Source: an uncultured Acholeplasmatales bacterium (lineage in GTDB: Bacteria > Bacillota_I > Bacilli_A > Acholeplasmatales > Anaeroplasmataceae). Taken from it: a stretch of DNA of 64,000 nucleotides. Of the stretch, positions 34,894-43,593 are shown piece after piece. The position numbers and the translations under genes were made by a program. The notes under the pieces were generated by a model. That model was given only the letters and a program-made list of their open reading frames with translations, was not told the DNA's origin and ran no database searches. The number at the start of each line of letters is the position of its first letter. Positions within the stretch are counted from its first letter, which is position 1. The stretch spans positions 1 through 64,000 of the forward strand of contig CALUXS010000001.1 of assembly GCA_944324805.1 (NCBI GenBank), in the 5' to 3' direction.

Positions 34894-36105
34894 ATGAAGT
34901 CTTTGCGTGATTTATACAAAATAGGTAACGGACCTTCGTCTAGTCATACTATGGGACCTAAAAAAGCATGTGAGTTATTTTTAAATAGGTATCCAAATTG
35001 TGATAATTATACTGTCACTTTATATGGCTCTCTAGCTTTAACAGGGAAAGGTCATTTAACAGATTATATTATAAGAAAGACATTAAAAAATGTAAAAATC
35101 ATTTTTAATTTAAATGATAAAATGAAGCATCCTAATACGTTAGAGATAGAAGGTTTTTTGAACGATAAATTTGTAGCTAATATGACAGTATATAGTATTG
35201 GTGGCGGTGCTATTTTAGTAGATGGTGACAAAGAGGTTCTTGTACCTGATATTTATGAAGAAAAAAGCTTTATGGATGTGGCTAAATATTGTTTAGATAA
35301 AAAAATTGATATTCCTACATATATTGATATTCATGAAGATAATAACTTTAACGAATATTTAGACAAAGTAATTGATACAATGAATAAATGCCTACAAGAT
35401 GGATTGACAAAGACAGAAGTCATACCAGGAAGATTGGGATTAAAGAGAAAGGCTAAGGAATTATTTGAAAGTAAAATAAATGATTCAATATTGTTAGAAC
35501 AAGATAGCAAGCGTTTAATGGCATATGCATATGCTATTAGCGAAGAAAATGCATCAGGTGGTGTGGTTGTAACAACTCCAACATGTGGTGCATCAGGAGT
35601 CTTGCCTGCAGTAATGTTCTATTTGGCAGATATTTATAAGACTCCTAAAGATATTATGCGTTCAGGTTTAAAAATAGCTGGTCTAATTGGAAATTTAGTT
35701 AAACAAAATGCGTCAATAAGTGGGGCTGAAGCAGGATGTCAAGCAGAAGTTGGTACAGCATCTTCAATGGCAGCTGCCTATGCAGCATATATTTTTGGTG
35801 GAGATATTAAAAAGATAGAAAGAGCTGCTGAAATTGCGCTAGAGCATCATTTAGGATTAACATGTGATCCTGTAGATGGATATGTACAAATTCCATGTAT
35901 TGAAAGAAATGCTGTTGCGGCATTGTCAGCTCTAGATGCTGCTAAATTAGCTCTTTATTTAGATAGTAAGGACGCTAAAATTTCCTTTGATTTAGTTGTT
36001 TCAACAATGTTAGAAACCGGACAATCTTTGCCACGAGAATTTAGAGAGACATCTCAAGGTGGTTTAGCAAAACATTATAATAATGGTGATAAAAATGCGT
36101 GTTAA
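34894..36105 (+). CDS. sdaA: L-serine ammonia-lyase, iron-sulfur type, single chain
   Basis: 403 residues. It turns serine into pyruvate and ammonia using a [4Fe-4S] cluster. The beta-type part comes first (GPSSSHTMGPKKACE), then the alpha-type part with TTPTCGASGVLP, AGCQAEVGTASSMAAA and CDPVDGYVQIPCIERNA, whose cysteines fit the cluster site. In Bacillus these parts are separate SdaAA and SdaAB chains; here they are one polypeptide, as in E. coli. AAGGGG precedes the start. Confidence 0.93.
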   Translation: MKSLRDLYKIGNGPSSSHTMGPKKACELFLNRYPNCDNYTVTLYGSLALTGKGHLTDYIIRKTLKNVKIIFNLNDKMKHPNTLEIEGFLNDKFVANMTVYSIGGGAILVDGDKEVLVPDIYEEKSFMDVAKYCLDKKIDIPTYIDIHEDNNFNEYLDKVIDTMNKCLQDGLTKTEVIPGRLGLKRKAKELFESKINDSILLEQDSKRLMAYAYAISEENASGGVVVTTPTCGASGVLPAVMFYLADIYKTPKDIMRSGLKIAGLIGNLVKQNASISGAEAGCQAEVGTASSMAAAYAAYIFGGDIKKIERAAEIALEHHLGLTCDPVDGYVQIPCIERNAVAALSALDAAKLALYLDSKDAKISFDLVVSTMLETGQSLPREFRETSQGGLAKHYNNGDKNAC

Positions 36106-37432
36106 TGATAAGTTCGAAGTTTTAATCGAAGGAATGGATAAAGATGGAAAAGGTTTTTGTCATATAGATAAAACGATTGTATTTATTGAAGGAGCCCTAA
36201 CAAATGAAAAATGTACAATTGAAATAACTAATGTTATTAGTAATTGTGCTTTTGCTAAAGTAATTAATTACATAGATTATTCAAAATCGCGCATAGTTCC
36301 TGATTGCCCATATTATAATTTATGTGGTGGTTGTGATATGCAACATATGACATATGATTTAGAAAAAGAAATAAAAGAAAATAAAGTCAAAAATGCCTTG
36401 AAGTTCATTGCAAAGGAAAGTAATCCAAAGGTAAAACCAATAATTTTTGCTGATGAAATATGGCATTATAGAAATAAGGCAATCATACCTTTTGGAGTTA
36501 AAAATGGTAAGATTGTTTGTGGAATGTATCAAAAAAAGAGTCATGAAATAATCGATTTTACTTCTTGTTTAATAGAACCAAAAATTTTATCTTCTATTCT
36601 AGAAGACATTAAAAAATTCTTGACTGAAAATAATATCACGATATATGATGAATTAACAAATAACGGAATATTTAGAGCTATAATGCTTAGAAAAACTAGT
36701 AGAGAAGAACTTATGTTGGTTTTTGTTTTGACTAAATTTACAAATTTAAAAGAGCTAGTCGATTTATTAATTAAAAAGTATAATATTAATTCTATTTATA
36801 TAAATATTAATGATAAAAAAACAAATGTAGTTCTTGGTGATAAAGACATTTTAGTATCAGGAAAAGATACGATTAAAGAAACAATTTTAAATCATGATTT
36901 TATGGTATCTCCTAAGACATTTCTACAAATTAATCATAGACAAACAGAAAAATTATATACTAAAGCTATAGAAATGTTAAATCCTTCAAAGGATGATTAT
37001 GTGATTGATGCATATTGTGGTATGGGAAGTATAACTTTAAGTATTGCTCCATTCGTAAAAGAAGTATATGGGATTGAAATTGTCGAAGAAGCTATTAAGG
37101 ATGCTAATAATAATAAGAAAATTAATAATATAAACAATGCAAATTTCATTTGTGGTAAATGCGAAGACATAATAATGGATTTAATTAATAAAAAACCATT
37201 CTCTGCAATTGTGTTTGACCCGCCACGCAAGGGCTGTGAAAAAAGCTTTTTAGATGTTATAAAAAAATCAAAAATAAGAAAGATTGTTTATATTTCTTGT
37301 AATATTGCAACATGTGCAAGGGATATATTGCATTTAAGTGATACTTATAAGTTAGTTGAAGCAGTTCCTGTTGATTTATTTCCTAGAAGTCTTCATATTG
37401 AGACAATTTGTACACTTATTCGTAAGGATTAA
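36095..37432 (+). CDS. 23S rRNA (uracil-5-)-methyltransferase, RlmD family
   Basis: About 445 residues. It has an N-terminal TRAM-like beta domain (DKFEVLIEGMDKDGKGF), a four-cysteine iron-sulfur site (CPYYNLCGGCDMQH plus a later Cys in FTSC), the methyltransferase DAYCGMGSITLSIAP, FDPPRKGCEKSF, and the catalytic cysteine in YISCNIATCARD. It uses SAM to make 5-methyluridine in 23S rRNA; the exact position (RlmD or RlmC-like) is not resolved. Start ATG 36095 after GGTGAT overlaps the end of sdaA; ATG 36083 is an alternative. Confidence 0.9.
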   Translation: MRVNDKFEVLIEGMDKDGKGFCHIDKTIVFIEGALTNEKCTIEITNVISNCAFAKVINYIDYSKSRIVPDCPYYNLCGGCDMQHMTYDLEKEIKENKVKNALKFIAKESNPKVKPIIFADEIWHYRNKAIIPFGVKNGKIVCGMYQKKSHEIIDFTSCLIEPKILSSILEDIKKFLTENNITIYDELTNNGIFRAIMLRKTSREELMLVFVLTKFTNLKELVDLLIKKYNINSIYININDKKTNVVLGDKDILVSGKDTIKETILNHDFMVSPKTFLQINHRQTEKLYTKAIEMLNPSKDDYVIDAYCGMGSITLSIAPFVKEVYGIEIVEEAIKDANNNKKINNINNANFICGKCEDIIMDLINKKPFSAIVFDPPRKGCEKSFLDVIKKSKIRKIVYISCNIATCARDILHLSDTYKLVEAVPVDLFPRSLHIETICTLIRKD

Positions 37433-37446
37433 TAAAAGAGGATAAA

Positions 37447-38193
37447 ATGAGTGAAGATAATAGAAGTATAATCGAAAGATTAGATAATATTGAAGAAAAA
37501 ATAGAAGCATTAGATTTTAAAAAGACTGTTCAAAATGATAAATATGCAGTTACTAATTTTATACTAAATGGTAAAAAACAAGCCTTTTGGATAGGGTCAG
37601 AAAAAAAGTTTGCTGATGGAAAAGAAAAAATCATTTTACTTTTATCATTGACGTTAATTTTTGGGCTTTTATCAACATTAATTACAAGTCTAACATTTAA
37701 ATTTTATTCAACTTTTACTTTTTTAGAAAATATATGGTTAATTTTTGTTGTAAAAATGCTGATATATTTTAATAAATTAGAAAATAATAAAATGAAGAAA
37801 GAACATTTCTATACTAAAAGTATGAGAAATTATGAATTTTCAAATTTATGCTTTTACCAACCTACTAATAAAATAAGGCTTTCTTATAAAGTTTTTAATA
37901 TACTTGCATGCCTTTCAACAATTTTGAACATTATTTTTGCATGGTCGGACTATAAAGCAAATTCTGCAATTGCAGTTACGATTTTTGAAGTAATTATTTT
38001 AATGTTTTATATAATTTCTATCCTTATGAGTAATAAATTTTTAAATAAATTTGATTTAATATTATTTGTTACAAATAAAAAAATTAATTCTGATGAGGAT
38101 GTTACGATTGTAATCTATCTTTTCATTAATAAAATTATTTCAAAAGAAGATTTTTTGAAACAAAATATAGAGGGAGTTTTACTAAATGTATAA
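37447..38193 (+). CDS. Unknown membrane protein with N-terminal coiled coil
   Basis: 248 residues. A charged helix with coiled-coil character (IIERLDNIEEKIEALDF) leads to a short linker, two hydrophobic helices near 61-100 and two more near 150-195, then a soluble tail with regular acidic and basic residues. I recognise no family. It lies between the rRNA methyltransferase (14 bases) and a HAD phosphatase (8-base overlap), so it is co-transcribed with them. Confidence 0.6.
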   Translation: MSEDNRSIIERLDNIEEKIEALDFKKTVQNDKYAVTNFILNGKKQAFWIGSEKKFADGKEKIILLLSLTLIFGLLSTLITSLTFKFYSTFTFLENIWLIFVVKMLIYFNKLENNKMKKEHFYTKSMRNYEFSNLCFYQPTNKIRLSYKVFNILACLSTILNIIFAWSDYKANSAIAVTIFEVIILMFYIISILMSNKFLNKFDLILFVTNKKINSDEDVTIVIYLFINKIISKEDFLKQNIEGVLLNV

Positions 38194-38830
38194 AGCTATC
38201 ATTTTTGATTTAGATGGAACATTACTAAATACTTTAGAAGATTTAAATGCTGCATGTAACTATGCCTTAAAAAAATATGGATATGAAGAAATTTCACTTA
38301 CGGAAACAAAAAATTTTATTGGTAATGGAATAGCAAAACTAATAGAAAGAAGTTTGAAAGGAAAATTAGAGAAATTTCCTGAGGTTTTTATAGAATTTAA
38401 AAAATATTATAAAGAAAATTGCAATGTTTTTACAAAACCATACCCAGGAATTACAAAATTACTAAATGAATTAAAAAATAAAAGGTTTAAACTTGGTATT
38501 TTATCTAATAAAGCTCAATTTGCGCTTGAAAAAATAGTTGATTTCTATTTTCCTAATCTTTTTGACCAAGTTTTAGGTGATCAAGAAGGATTGAGGAAAA
38601 AACCTGAGATAGATGGTTTAATAAAAATATGCAATGATTTGAATGTTGAATTATCAGAAATAATTTATGTAGGTGATAGCATTGTTGACATTGAGACAAC
38701 CTATAATGCTAACTGTATGGGTTTATTTGTAAGTTATGGTTTTGGTAATGTTATAGAAATGGCTGAAAAAAATGTTAGATTGTACAAAGATACTAATGAA
38801 CTAAGAAAGGCAATGGAAGAACTATTATGA
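38186..38830 (+). CDS. HAD-superfamily phosphatase, phosphoglycolate-type
   Basis: 214 residues with all HAD motifs: FDLDGTLLNT (motif I), LGILSNKAQ (motif II), the lysine in KKPEIDGL (motif III), and VGDSIVDIETTYNANC (motif IV), with a helical cap domain between. It resembles Gph/PpaX enzymes that remove phosphoglycolate or pyrophosphate; the substrate is inferred. The stop overlaps the next start by four bases. Confidence 0.88.
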   Translation: MYKAIIFDLDGTLLNTLEDLNAACNYALKKYGYEEISLTETKNFIGNGIAKLIERSLKGKLEKFPEVFIEFKKYYKENCNVFTKPYPGITKLLNELKNKRFKLGILSNKAQFALEKIVDFYFPNLFDQVLGDQEGLRKKPEIDGLIKICNDLNVELSEIIYVGDSIVDIETTYNANCMGLFVSYGFGNVIEMAEKNVRLYKDTNELRKAMEELL

Positions 38831-39477
38831 ATATAGATGCTTTGATTTTTTGGGCAAGTGTAATAGGAACTATTGCATTTTCAATTTCAGGAGCACTTAT
38901 TGCTATTGAATGTAAATTAGATATATTAGGTGTAATAATGCTAGGAGCATTAACTGCTTGTGGAGGTGGTATATTAAGAGATATTATGCTTCACACAAAA
39001 ATGGGGATTTTTGAAGATCCGTTTTTTATAACTTTATCTGCTATAGTAAGTTTGCTAGTATTTATAGCAATGTATTTTTTGAAAAATTTAAGTTGGATTG
39101 ATTCAAAAATTTATAAAACAATTTTTACGATAATAGATAGTATAGGTCTAGGAGCTTTTGTTGTTGTTGGTGCAAATATAAGTTTAAATAGCGGAGCTGA
39201 TAGCATGTTTGCAATATGTTTTTATGGTGTTTTAACTGCTGTTGGTGGTGGTTTAATAAGAGATATAATAGTAAATAAAATACCAGCTATATTTAGAAAG
39301 CATATTTATGCTCTTGCTGCTATAATAGGTGCGATTTATTTTTATTTGATTGAATCTATAGGCTTATCTTATGCATTCGCAGTAATATCTACAGTATTAC
39401 TAGTTTTAACGATTAGATTTCTATCATATTATTTTGAATTAGGCTTACCTAGAGTAAAATTTAAGAAAAATGACTAA
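38827..39477 (+). CDS. TRIC/UPF0126-type trimeric cation channel
   Basis: 216 residues and about seven helices. The duplicated hallmark reads GALTACGGGILRDIM and GVLTAVGGGLIRDII, the glycine-rich kinks of TRIC channels. It would let K+ cross the membrane, possibly balancing charge during other ion flows. Start ATG 38827 overlaps the HAD stop (ATGA). Confidence 0.88.
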   Translation: MNIDALIFWASVIGTIAFSISGALIAIECKLDILGVIMLGALTACGGGILRDIMLHTKMGIFEDPFFITLSAIVSLLVFIAMYFLKNLSWIDSKIYKTIFTIIDSIGLGAFVVVGANISLNSGADSMFAICFYGVLTAVGGGLIRDIIVNKIPAIFRKHIYALAAIIGAIYFYLIESIGLSYAFAVISTVLLVLTIRFLSYYFELGLPRVKFKKND

Positions 39478-39502
39478 AAGGCTAAAATTTAGCCTTTTTT
39501 TA
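39476..39502 (+). terminator. Terminator after the TRIC gene
   Basis: AAAAGGCTAAA and TTTAGCCTTTT with a 1- to 6-base loop and a T run, overlapping the gene's end. Confidence 0.85.
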
Positions 39503-39531
39503 TTGTTATTCTAGTTTAATGATGGTATTAT
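39503..39531 (+). promoter_or_regulatory. brnQ promoter
   Basis: TTGTTA (39503-39508), 17-base spacer, TATTAT (39526-39531). Confidence 0.65.
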
Positions 39532-39561
39532 AAAAGGACATACTATAAGGAGTTGGTAGTA

Positions 39562-40896
39562 GTGAAACTTGAAAAGAAACAAATTTTATTAGTCAGTTTT
39601 ATGCTTTTTTCATTGTTTTTTGGTGCTGGTAATTTAATTTTTCCCCCTTTTCTTGGATATAACGCTGGGGATAAAAGTATTATAGCCTTGATTGGTTTTT
39701 TAATTACTAGTGTCATTTTGCCAGTTTTAGGAGTAATAGTAGTGGCAAAATTTAATGGCTTAAAGGATTTGGCCGCAAAGGTTGGAAAGCATTTTTCTTT
39801 TATTTTTATATTGCTTATATACTTATCAATAGGACCAGGTTTAGGAATACCTAGAGCTGCTTCAGTTCCTTTTGAAATGGCTATTGCTCCATATATGACC
39901 AATGAATCTAATAAAACTATTTTTATGGTTCTATATTCATTCGTATTTTTTGCAATTGCACTTTGGCTATCATTAACGCCTAAAAAACTTGTAAGTAGAA
40001 TTGGACATTTTCTAACACCATTACTATTATTATTGATATGTGTTCTTTTCTTTAGTTTTATTTTTTTAGGAAGAGGTAGTATAAGTATAGTTCAAGGAAA
40101 TTATGCATCTAATGGTTTTATGCAAGGTTTTATAGATGGGTATCAGACTATGGATACAATAGCAGCTTTGAATTTTGGATTAGTAATTTCCCTGGCTATA
40201 AAGAATTTTGGTATAAAAGAAGAAAAAAAGGTTATTAACTATACTATCATAACTGGTATTTTCGCAGGAACTATCTTGATGACAATTTACATTATGCTAA
40301 CTGTAATAGGAACATTTAGTGGTGTTGTTGGACAAGTTGAAAATGGTGCAGCATTATTAAGAATAGTAGTTTATAATATATTTGGCGAATTTGGGGCTGT
40401 TTTTTTAGCTAGTATATTCACATTAGCATGTCTTACAACTTGTGTAGGATTAATAACTTCAATTTCGCAATACTTTTCTTCACTACAAGATGTAGTTTCA
40501 TACAAAAAAATAGTATTTTTAATTACAATCGTATCATTTTTGATTTGTAATTTAGGACTTAATATGATTCTTAGTATTTCAATTCCTATTTTAAATGCAA
40601 TATACCCAATGGCAATTGTTTTAATTATACTTGGACTTACGAATAAATTACATCATAAAAATCGTTATATTTATCCTTTTACAATTTATTTGACAGGTAT
40701 TATTTCTATTTTTTATGCAATAGACAACATGAAAATTGATATGGGTGGATTTTCAAGTTTATTGAATAAAATTCCTTTTTTTGAAGCAGGTTTTGCATGG
40801 ATTTGGTTTTTCCTAATAGGCTTATTTCTAAGTTATGTTTATTATTTTATAACTAAAATATTTAGAAGAAATAAATTAAATATAGAGGAGGGATAG
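39562..40896 (+). CDS. brnQ: Branched-chain amino acid:cation symporter
   Basis: About 444 residues and 12 helices of the LIV-carrier family: LFFGAGNLIFPPFLGYNAG near the N-terminus, then LSIGPGLGIPRAASVPFEMA and DTIAALNFGLVI. It would import leucine, isoleucine and valine with Na+ or H+. The start is GTG 39562, 9 bases after AAGGAG; a TTG at 39553 is too close to that site. It is followed 2 bases later by an oxidoreductase gene. Confidence 0.92.
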   Translation: MKLEKKQILLVSFMLFSLFFGAGNLIFPPFLGYNAGDKSIIALIGFLITSVILPVLGVIVVAKFNGLKDLAAKVGKHFSFIFILLIYLSIGPGLGIPRAASVPFEMAIAPYMTNESNKTIFMVLYSFVFFAIALWLSLTPKKLVSRIGHFLTPLLLLLICVLFFSFIFLGRGSISIVQGNYASNGFMQGFIDGYQTMDTIAALNFGLVISLAIKNFGIKEEKKVINYTIITGIFAGTILMTIYIMLTVIGTFSGVVGQVENGAALLRIVVYNIFGEFGAVFLASIFTLACLTTCVGLITSISQYFSSLQDVVSYKKIVFLITIVSFLICNLGLNMILSISIPILNAIYPMAIVLIILGLTNKLHHKNRYIYPFTIYLTGIISIFYAIDNMKIDMGGFSSLLNKIPFFEAGFAWIWFFLIGLFLSYVYYFITKIFRRNKLNIEEG

Positions 40897-40898
40897 AA

Positions 40899-42023
40899 GT
40901 GAAAAAAATAGCAATAATTGGTATGGGAGATATGGGAATAAAATATGCCGAGATGATATTAAATAATGATTTAGGTTTTTTGTTAGTTGCAAGTACTAGA
41001 GTAAAAGATTTTAGATATGATAAAATAAAGGATAAATTGATATCTAGTTTTAAAATATATCAATCAGATTCAGAACTTTTTAAAGCAATAGATAAAAAAG
41101 AATTATTAGTAGATGCTATACTAATTGCTACCCCACATTATAATCATGTAATTGCGACAAGAGAGGCTCTAAAAAGAAATCTATATGTGCTATGTGATAA
41201 GCCATTAGGGGTTTTTTTAGAAGATGGTAGAAGACTATTAGAATTTGAAAATTCAAGGACAAACATAGCATATATATATCAACATCGTGAATACAATATT
41301 GATAAATATTTATTTGATATTGTAAAAGAAAAAAAGTATGGAGATATTAAAAGAATTAATTATATTGTGACCGATTGGTATCGTCCTAATGATTATTATA
41401 AAAAAAGTATTTGGCGTTCTACATATAAAAGTGATGGTGGTGGAACTATTTTAAATCAGTGTCCTCACAATCTAGATTTACTATGCCATCTTTTTGGATT
41501 ACCTAAAATGGTAATGTCATTTAATAAAAATGGTAAATACCATGATATTGAAGTAGAAGATGAATCAACTAGCTATTTAGAATGGGAAAATTTTACAGGA
41601 ATATTCATCGCTTCTACAGGAGAAACTCCGGGAGTAAATAGGCTAGAAATTTCATTTTCTAAAGCCTTAGTGGTTGTATTAAAAAATGAGATACAAATAT
41701 ATGAAAATGAACTTTATGAAGAAGAATATAGAAAGAAAGATTATGCTAATTTTAAACAACCGCAAAGTAAGTTTTTTAGAAAAGAGTTTAAAATAAATAA
41801 GGAAGAAGCATATAAAAATATAATAAAAAATTTTTATGATGTAATTACTTTAGGTAAAAAACCTGTAGCAAGCTTAGATGATGCTATAAAGTGTCAGTAT
41901 TTGTGTAATGCAATATATTTATCAGGTTTTAAACAACAAATGTTAAATATCTATAAATTAGGAAGTAAAGAAGAAATAGAATTTGAAAAAGAATTTACTA
42001 TAGAAATGAATAAAAGAATGTAG
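40899..42023 (+). CDS. Gfo/Idh/MocA family oxidoreductase
   Basis: 374 residues. The N-terminal Rossmann fold has IAIIGMGDMGIKYAEM, and ILIATPHYNHVIATREALKR leads to LCDKPLG, which replaces the usual EKP lysine motif. The C-terminal alpha/beta domain includes DGGGTILNQCPHNLDLLCHLFG, matching the GGGxxxDxGxH region. Such enzymes oxidise or reduce sugars and polyols with NAD(P). The substrate is unknown; the brnQ neighbour does not explain it. GTG start behind GAGGAGGG. Confidence 0.87.
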   Translation: MKKIAIIGMGDMGIKYAEMILNNDLGFLLVASTRVKDFRYDKIKDKLISSFKIYQSDSELFKAIDKKELLVDAILIATPHYNHVIATREALKRNLYVLCDKPLGVFLEDGRRLLEFENSRTNIAYIYQHREYNIDKYLFDIVKEKKYGDIKRINYIVTDWYRPNDYYKKSIWRSTYKSDGGGTILNQCPHNLDLLCHLFGLPKMVMSFNKNGKYHDIEVEDESTSYLEWENFTGIFIASTGETPGVNRLEISFSKALVVVLKNEIQIYENELYEEEYRKKDYANFKQPQSKFFRKEFKINKEEAYKNIIKNFYDVITLGKKPVASLDDAIKCQYLCNAIYLSGFKQQMLNIYKLGSKEEIEFEKEFTIEMNKRM

Positions 42024-42029
42024 TCAAAA

Positions 42030-42060
42030 TAAAAGCGAACTATAAAAATAGTTCGCTTTA
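42030..42060. terminator. Bidirectional terminator
   Basis: AAAGCGAACTA (42032-42042) pairs with TAGTTCGCTTT (42049-42059); flanks are A-rich on the left and T-rich on the right. Confidence 0.88.
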
Positions 42061-42063
42061 TTC

Positions 42064-42597
42064 TTATATGTCATTTTCAGGATATACCATTTGTTTTTTT
42101 ACTCTTTTTACGCCATCAATACCTTCAAGAGCTTCAATAATTGCAAAAGGCAATTTCATTGCAGCAGAAACACTTCTAGCAGTAAAGAATTTTCCATCTC
42201 TAACTACGTAACTATCTTTTTGGTAATAACCACCAAAGTCATCATTGAAGGTTGGAAAACAAACATATTTTTTATTCTTCAAATAGCCAAGTCGACCAAG
42301 GTATGAAGGAGCACTACAAATAGCTGCTATATATTTATTATTATCAGCAAAATATCTTATAGCTTCATTGGTTTTTTCGCTTGGAACATAGCCACCACCA
42401 GGTAAAAATAACATATCAAAATTTGAAAATGAAATATCATCAAATGTTTTTAAGTTTGTGTAAGTTGTGTATTTACTTTTAACAAATGATTTATCTGAAA
42501 TGACTGTAACATCATATCCTGCACGTTTTAAGATAATAATGGTGCCATTTGCCTCTAAATCTTCGAAGCCATCGTTTAAAATTGTCAATATTTTCAT
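42064..42597 (-). CDS. DJ-1/PfpI family protein
   Basis: 177 residues with the flavodoxin-like fold of DJ-1: the GFEDLEA start with Glu12, LFLPGGGYVP, and the nucleophile elbow AAICSAPSYLG (Cys94). The family includes glyoxal- and peptide-damage-linked proteins and chaperones; activity cannot be fixed from sequence. CGAGGTG precedes the ATG. Confidence 0.88.
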   Translation of the reverse strand: MKILTILNDGFEDLEANGTIIILKRAGYDVTVISDKSFVKSKYTTYTNLKTFDDISFSNFDMLFLPGGGYVPSEKTNEAIRYFADNNKYIAAICSAPSYLGRLGYLKNKKYVCFPTFNDDFGGYYQKDSYVVRDGKFFTARSVSAAMKLPFAIIEALEGIDGVKRVKKQMVYPENDI

Positions 42598-42678
42598 AAT
42601 TTCACCTCGTAAATATTATAGCACAACTTGTTAAATAAGTAAAAAAAGTGTAAAATACACTTGAAAGGTGGTATTACA

Positions 42679-43557
42679 ATGACCGATTATGTAATAATTA
42701 GCGATGGCTCATGTGATTTGACACAAGAAGAAGCTCAAGCATTAAATATAGAAATTGTTCCTTTCTATGTAGAATTTTTATCAGACAAGCATTTGAAGGA
42801 AGGAGTAGACATTAAGGTAAGAGACTTTTATAAACTGATGGTTGATAATCCAGGGAATTTTCCTAAGTCATCATTGCCTTCACCACAAGATTATGTCAAT
42901 TCTTTTGAAAAGTATTTAGAAGCCGGAAAAGATATTATTTGTTTATGTATCACAACTAAATTTAGTGGATCATATAATTCAGCTTTAAATGCAAAGCAAA
43001 TTTTAGAAGAAGATTATCCTGAACGAAAAATAACAATAATTGATACAATGGTTAATACAGTTTTACAAGGATTAGTAGTTAGAGAAGCAGCCAAGTTGAA
43101 AGAAAATGGAGCAAGCTATGAAGAGGTTGTAAGTGCTATTAATAAAAATAAAGAAACAGGAAGAATTTTCTTTACAGTTAAAGGTCTTTCATATTTACAA
43201 CATGGTGGTAGAATTGGAAAATTATCTTCAATAATAGGCGATTTTTTAAAGATTACTCCTTTAATTTGCTTGCGTGATGGTGAAATTTTTTCTAATGGGA
43301 TTGCCATCTCGAGAGGACGTTCACTTTTGAAAATAAAAGAACATTTACTGCGCTATTTAGATGAAGTCCATGCAACACCAGAGTCATATATAATTGCAGT
43401 AGGTTATGGCTACGATATAGAAGAAGCTACTAAATTTAAGGATTTAATTGCAAAGGCTGTTCCAGGATATCAAATAGTATTCAGTCAAATTGGAGCAACA
43501 ATAGCAGTTCATACAGGACCATATCCTATTGGAGTTGGTGTGTTAAAAAAATTTTAA
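42679..43557 (+). CDS. DegV family fatty-acid-binding protein (second paralogue)
   Basis: About 292 residues. DYVIISDGSCDLTQEEAQAL, PKSSLPSPQDY, KFSGSYNSALNAK, LSYLQHGGRIGKLSS and HTGPYPIGVGVLKK follow the family pattern, as in the paralogue at 9.0-9.8 kb. It probably presents a fatty acid to FakA. ATG 42679 lies behind AAGGTGG (42664-42670); an in-frame TTG at 42661 has no site. Confidence 0.91.
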   Translation: MTDYVIISDGSCDLTQEEAQALNIEIVPFYVEFLSDKHLKEGVDIKVRDFYKLMVDNPGNFPKSSLPSPQDYVNSFEKYLEAGKDIICLCITTKFSGSYNSALNAKQILEEDYPERKITIIDTMVNTVLQGLVVREAAKLKENGASYEEVVSAINKNKETGRIFFTVKGLSYLQHGGRIGKLSSIIGDFLKITPLICLRDGEIFSNGIAISRGRSLLKIKEHLLRYLDEVHATPESYIIAVGYGYDIEEATKFKDLIAKAVPGYQIVFSQIGATIAVHTGPYPIGVGVLKKF

Positions 43558-43560
43558 AAA

Positions 43561-43590
43561 AAAGCTACTTGTTAAACAAGTAGTTTTTTT
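43561..43590. terminator. Bidirectional terminator
   Basis: CTACTTG (43565-43571) and CAAGTAG (43577-43583), with an A run before and seven T after. It serves degV and the convergent GltD-like gene. Confidence 0.85.
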
Positions 43591-43593
43591 TAT

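Noticed and set aside
39543-39902. Minus-strand frame inside the start of brnQ
   Set aside because: It overlaps a recognised gene and its promoter region and shows no family similarity.
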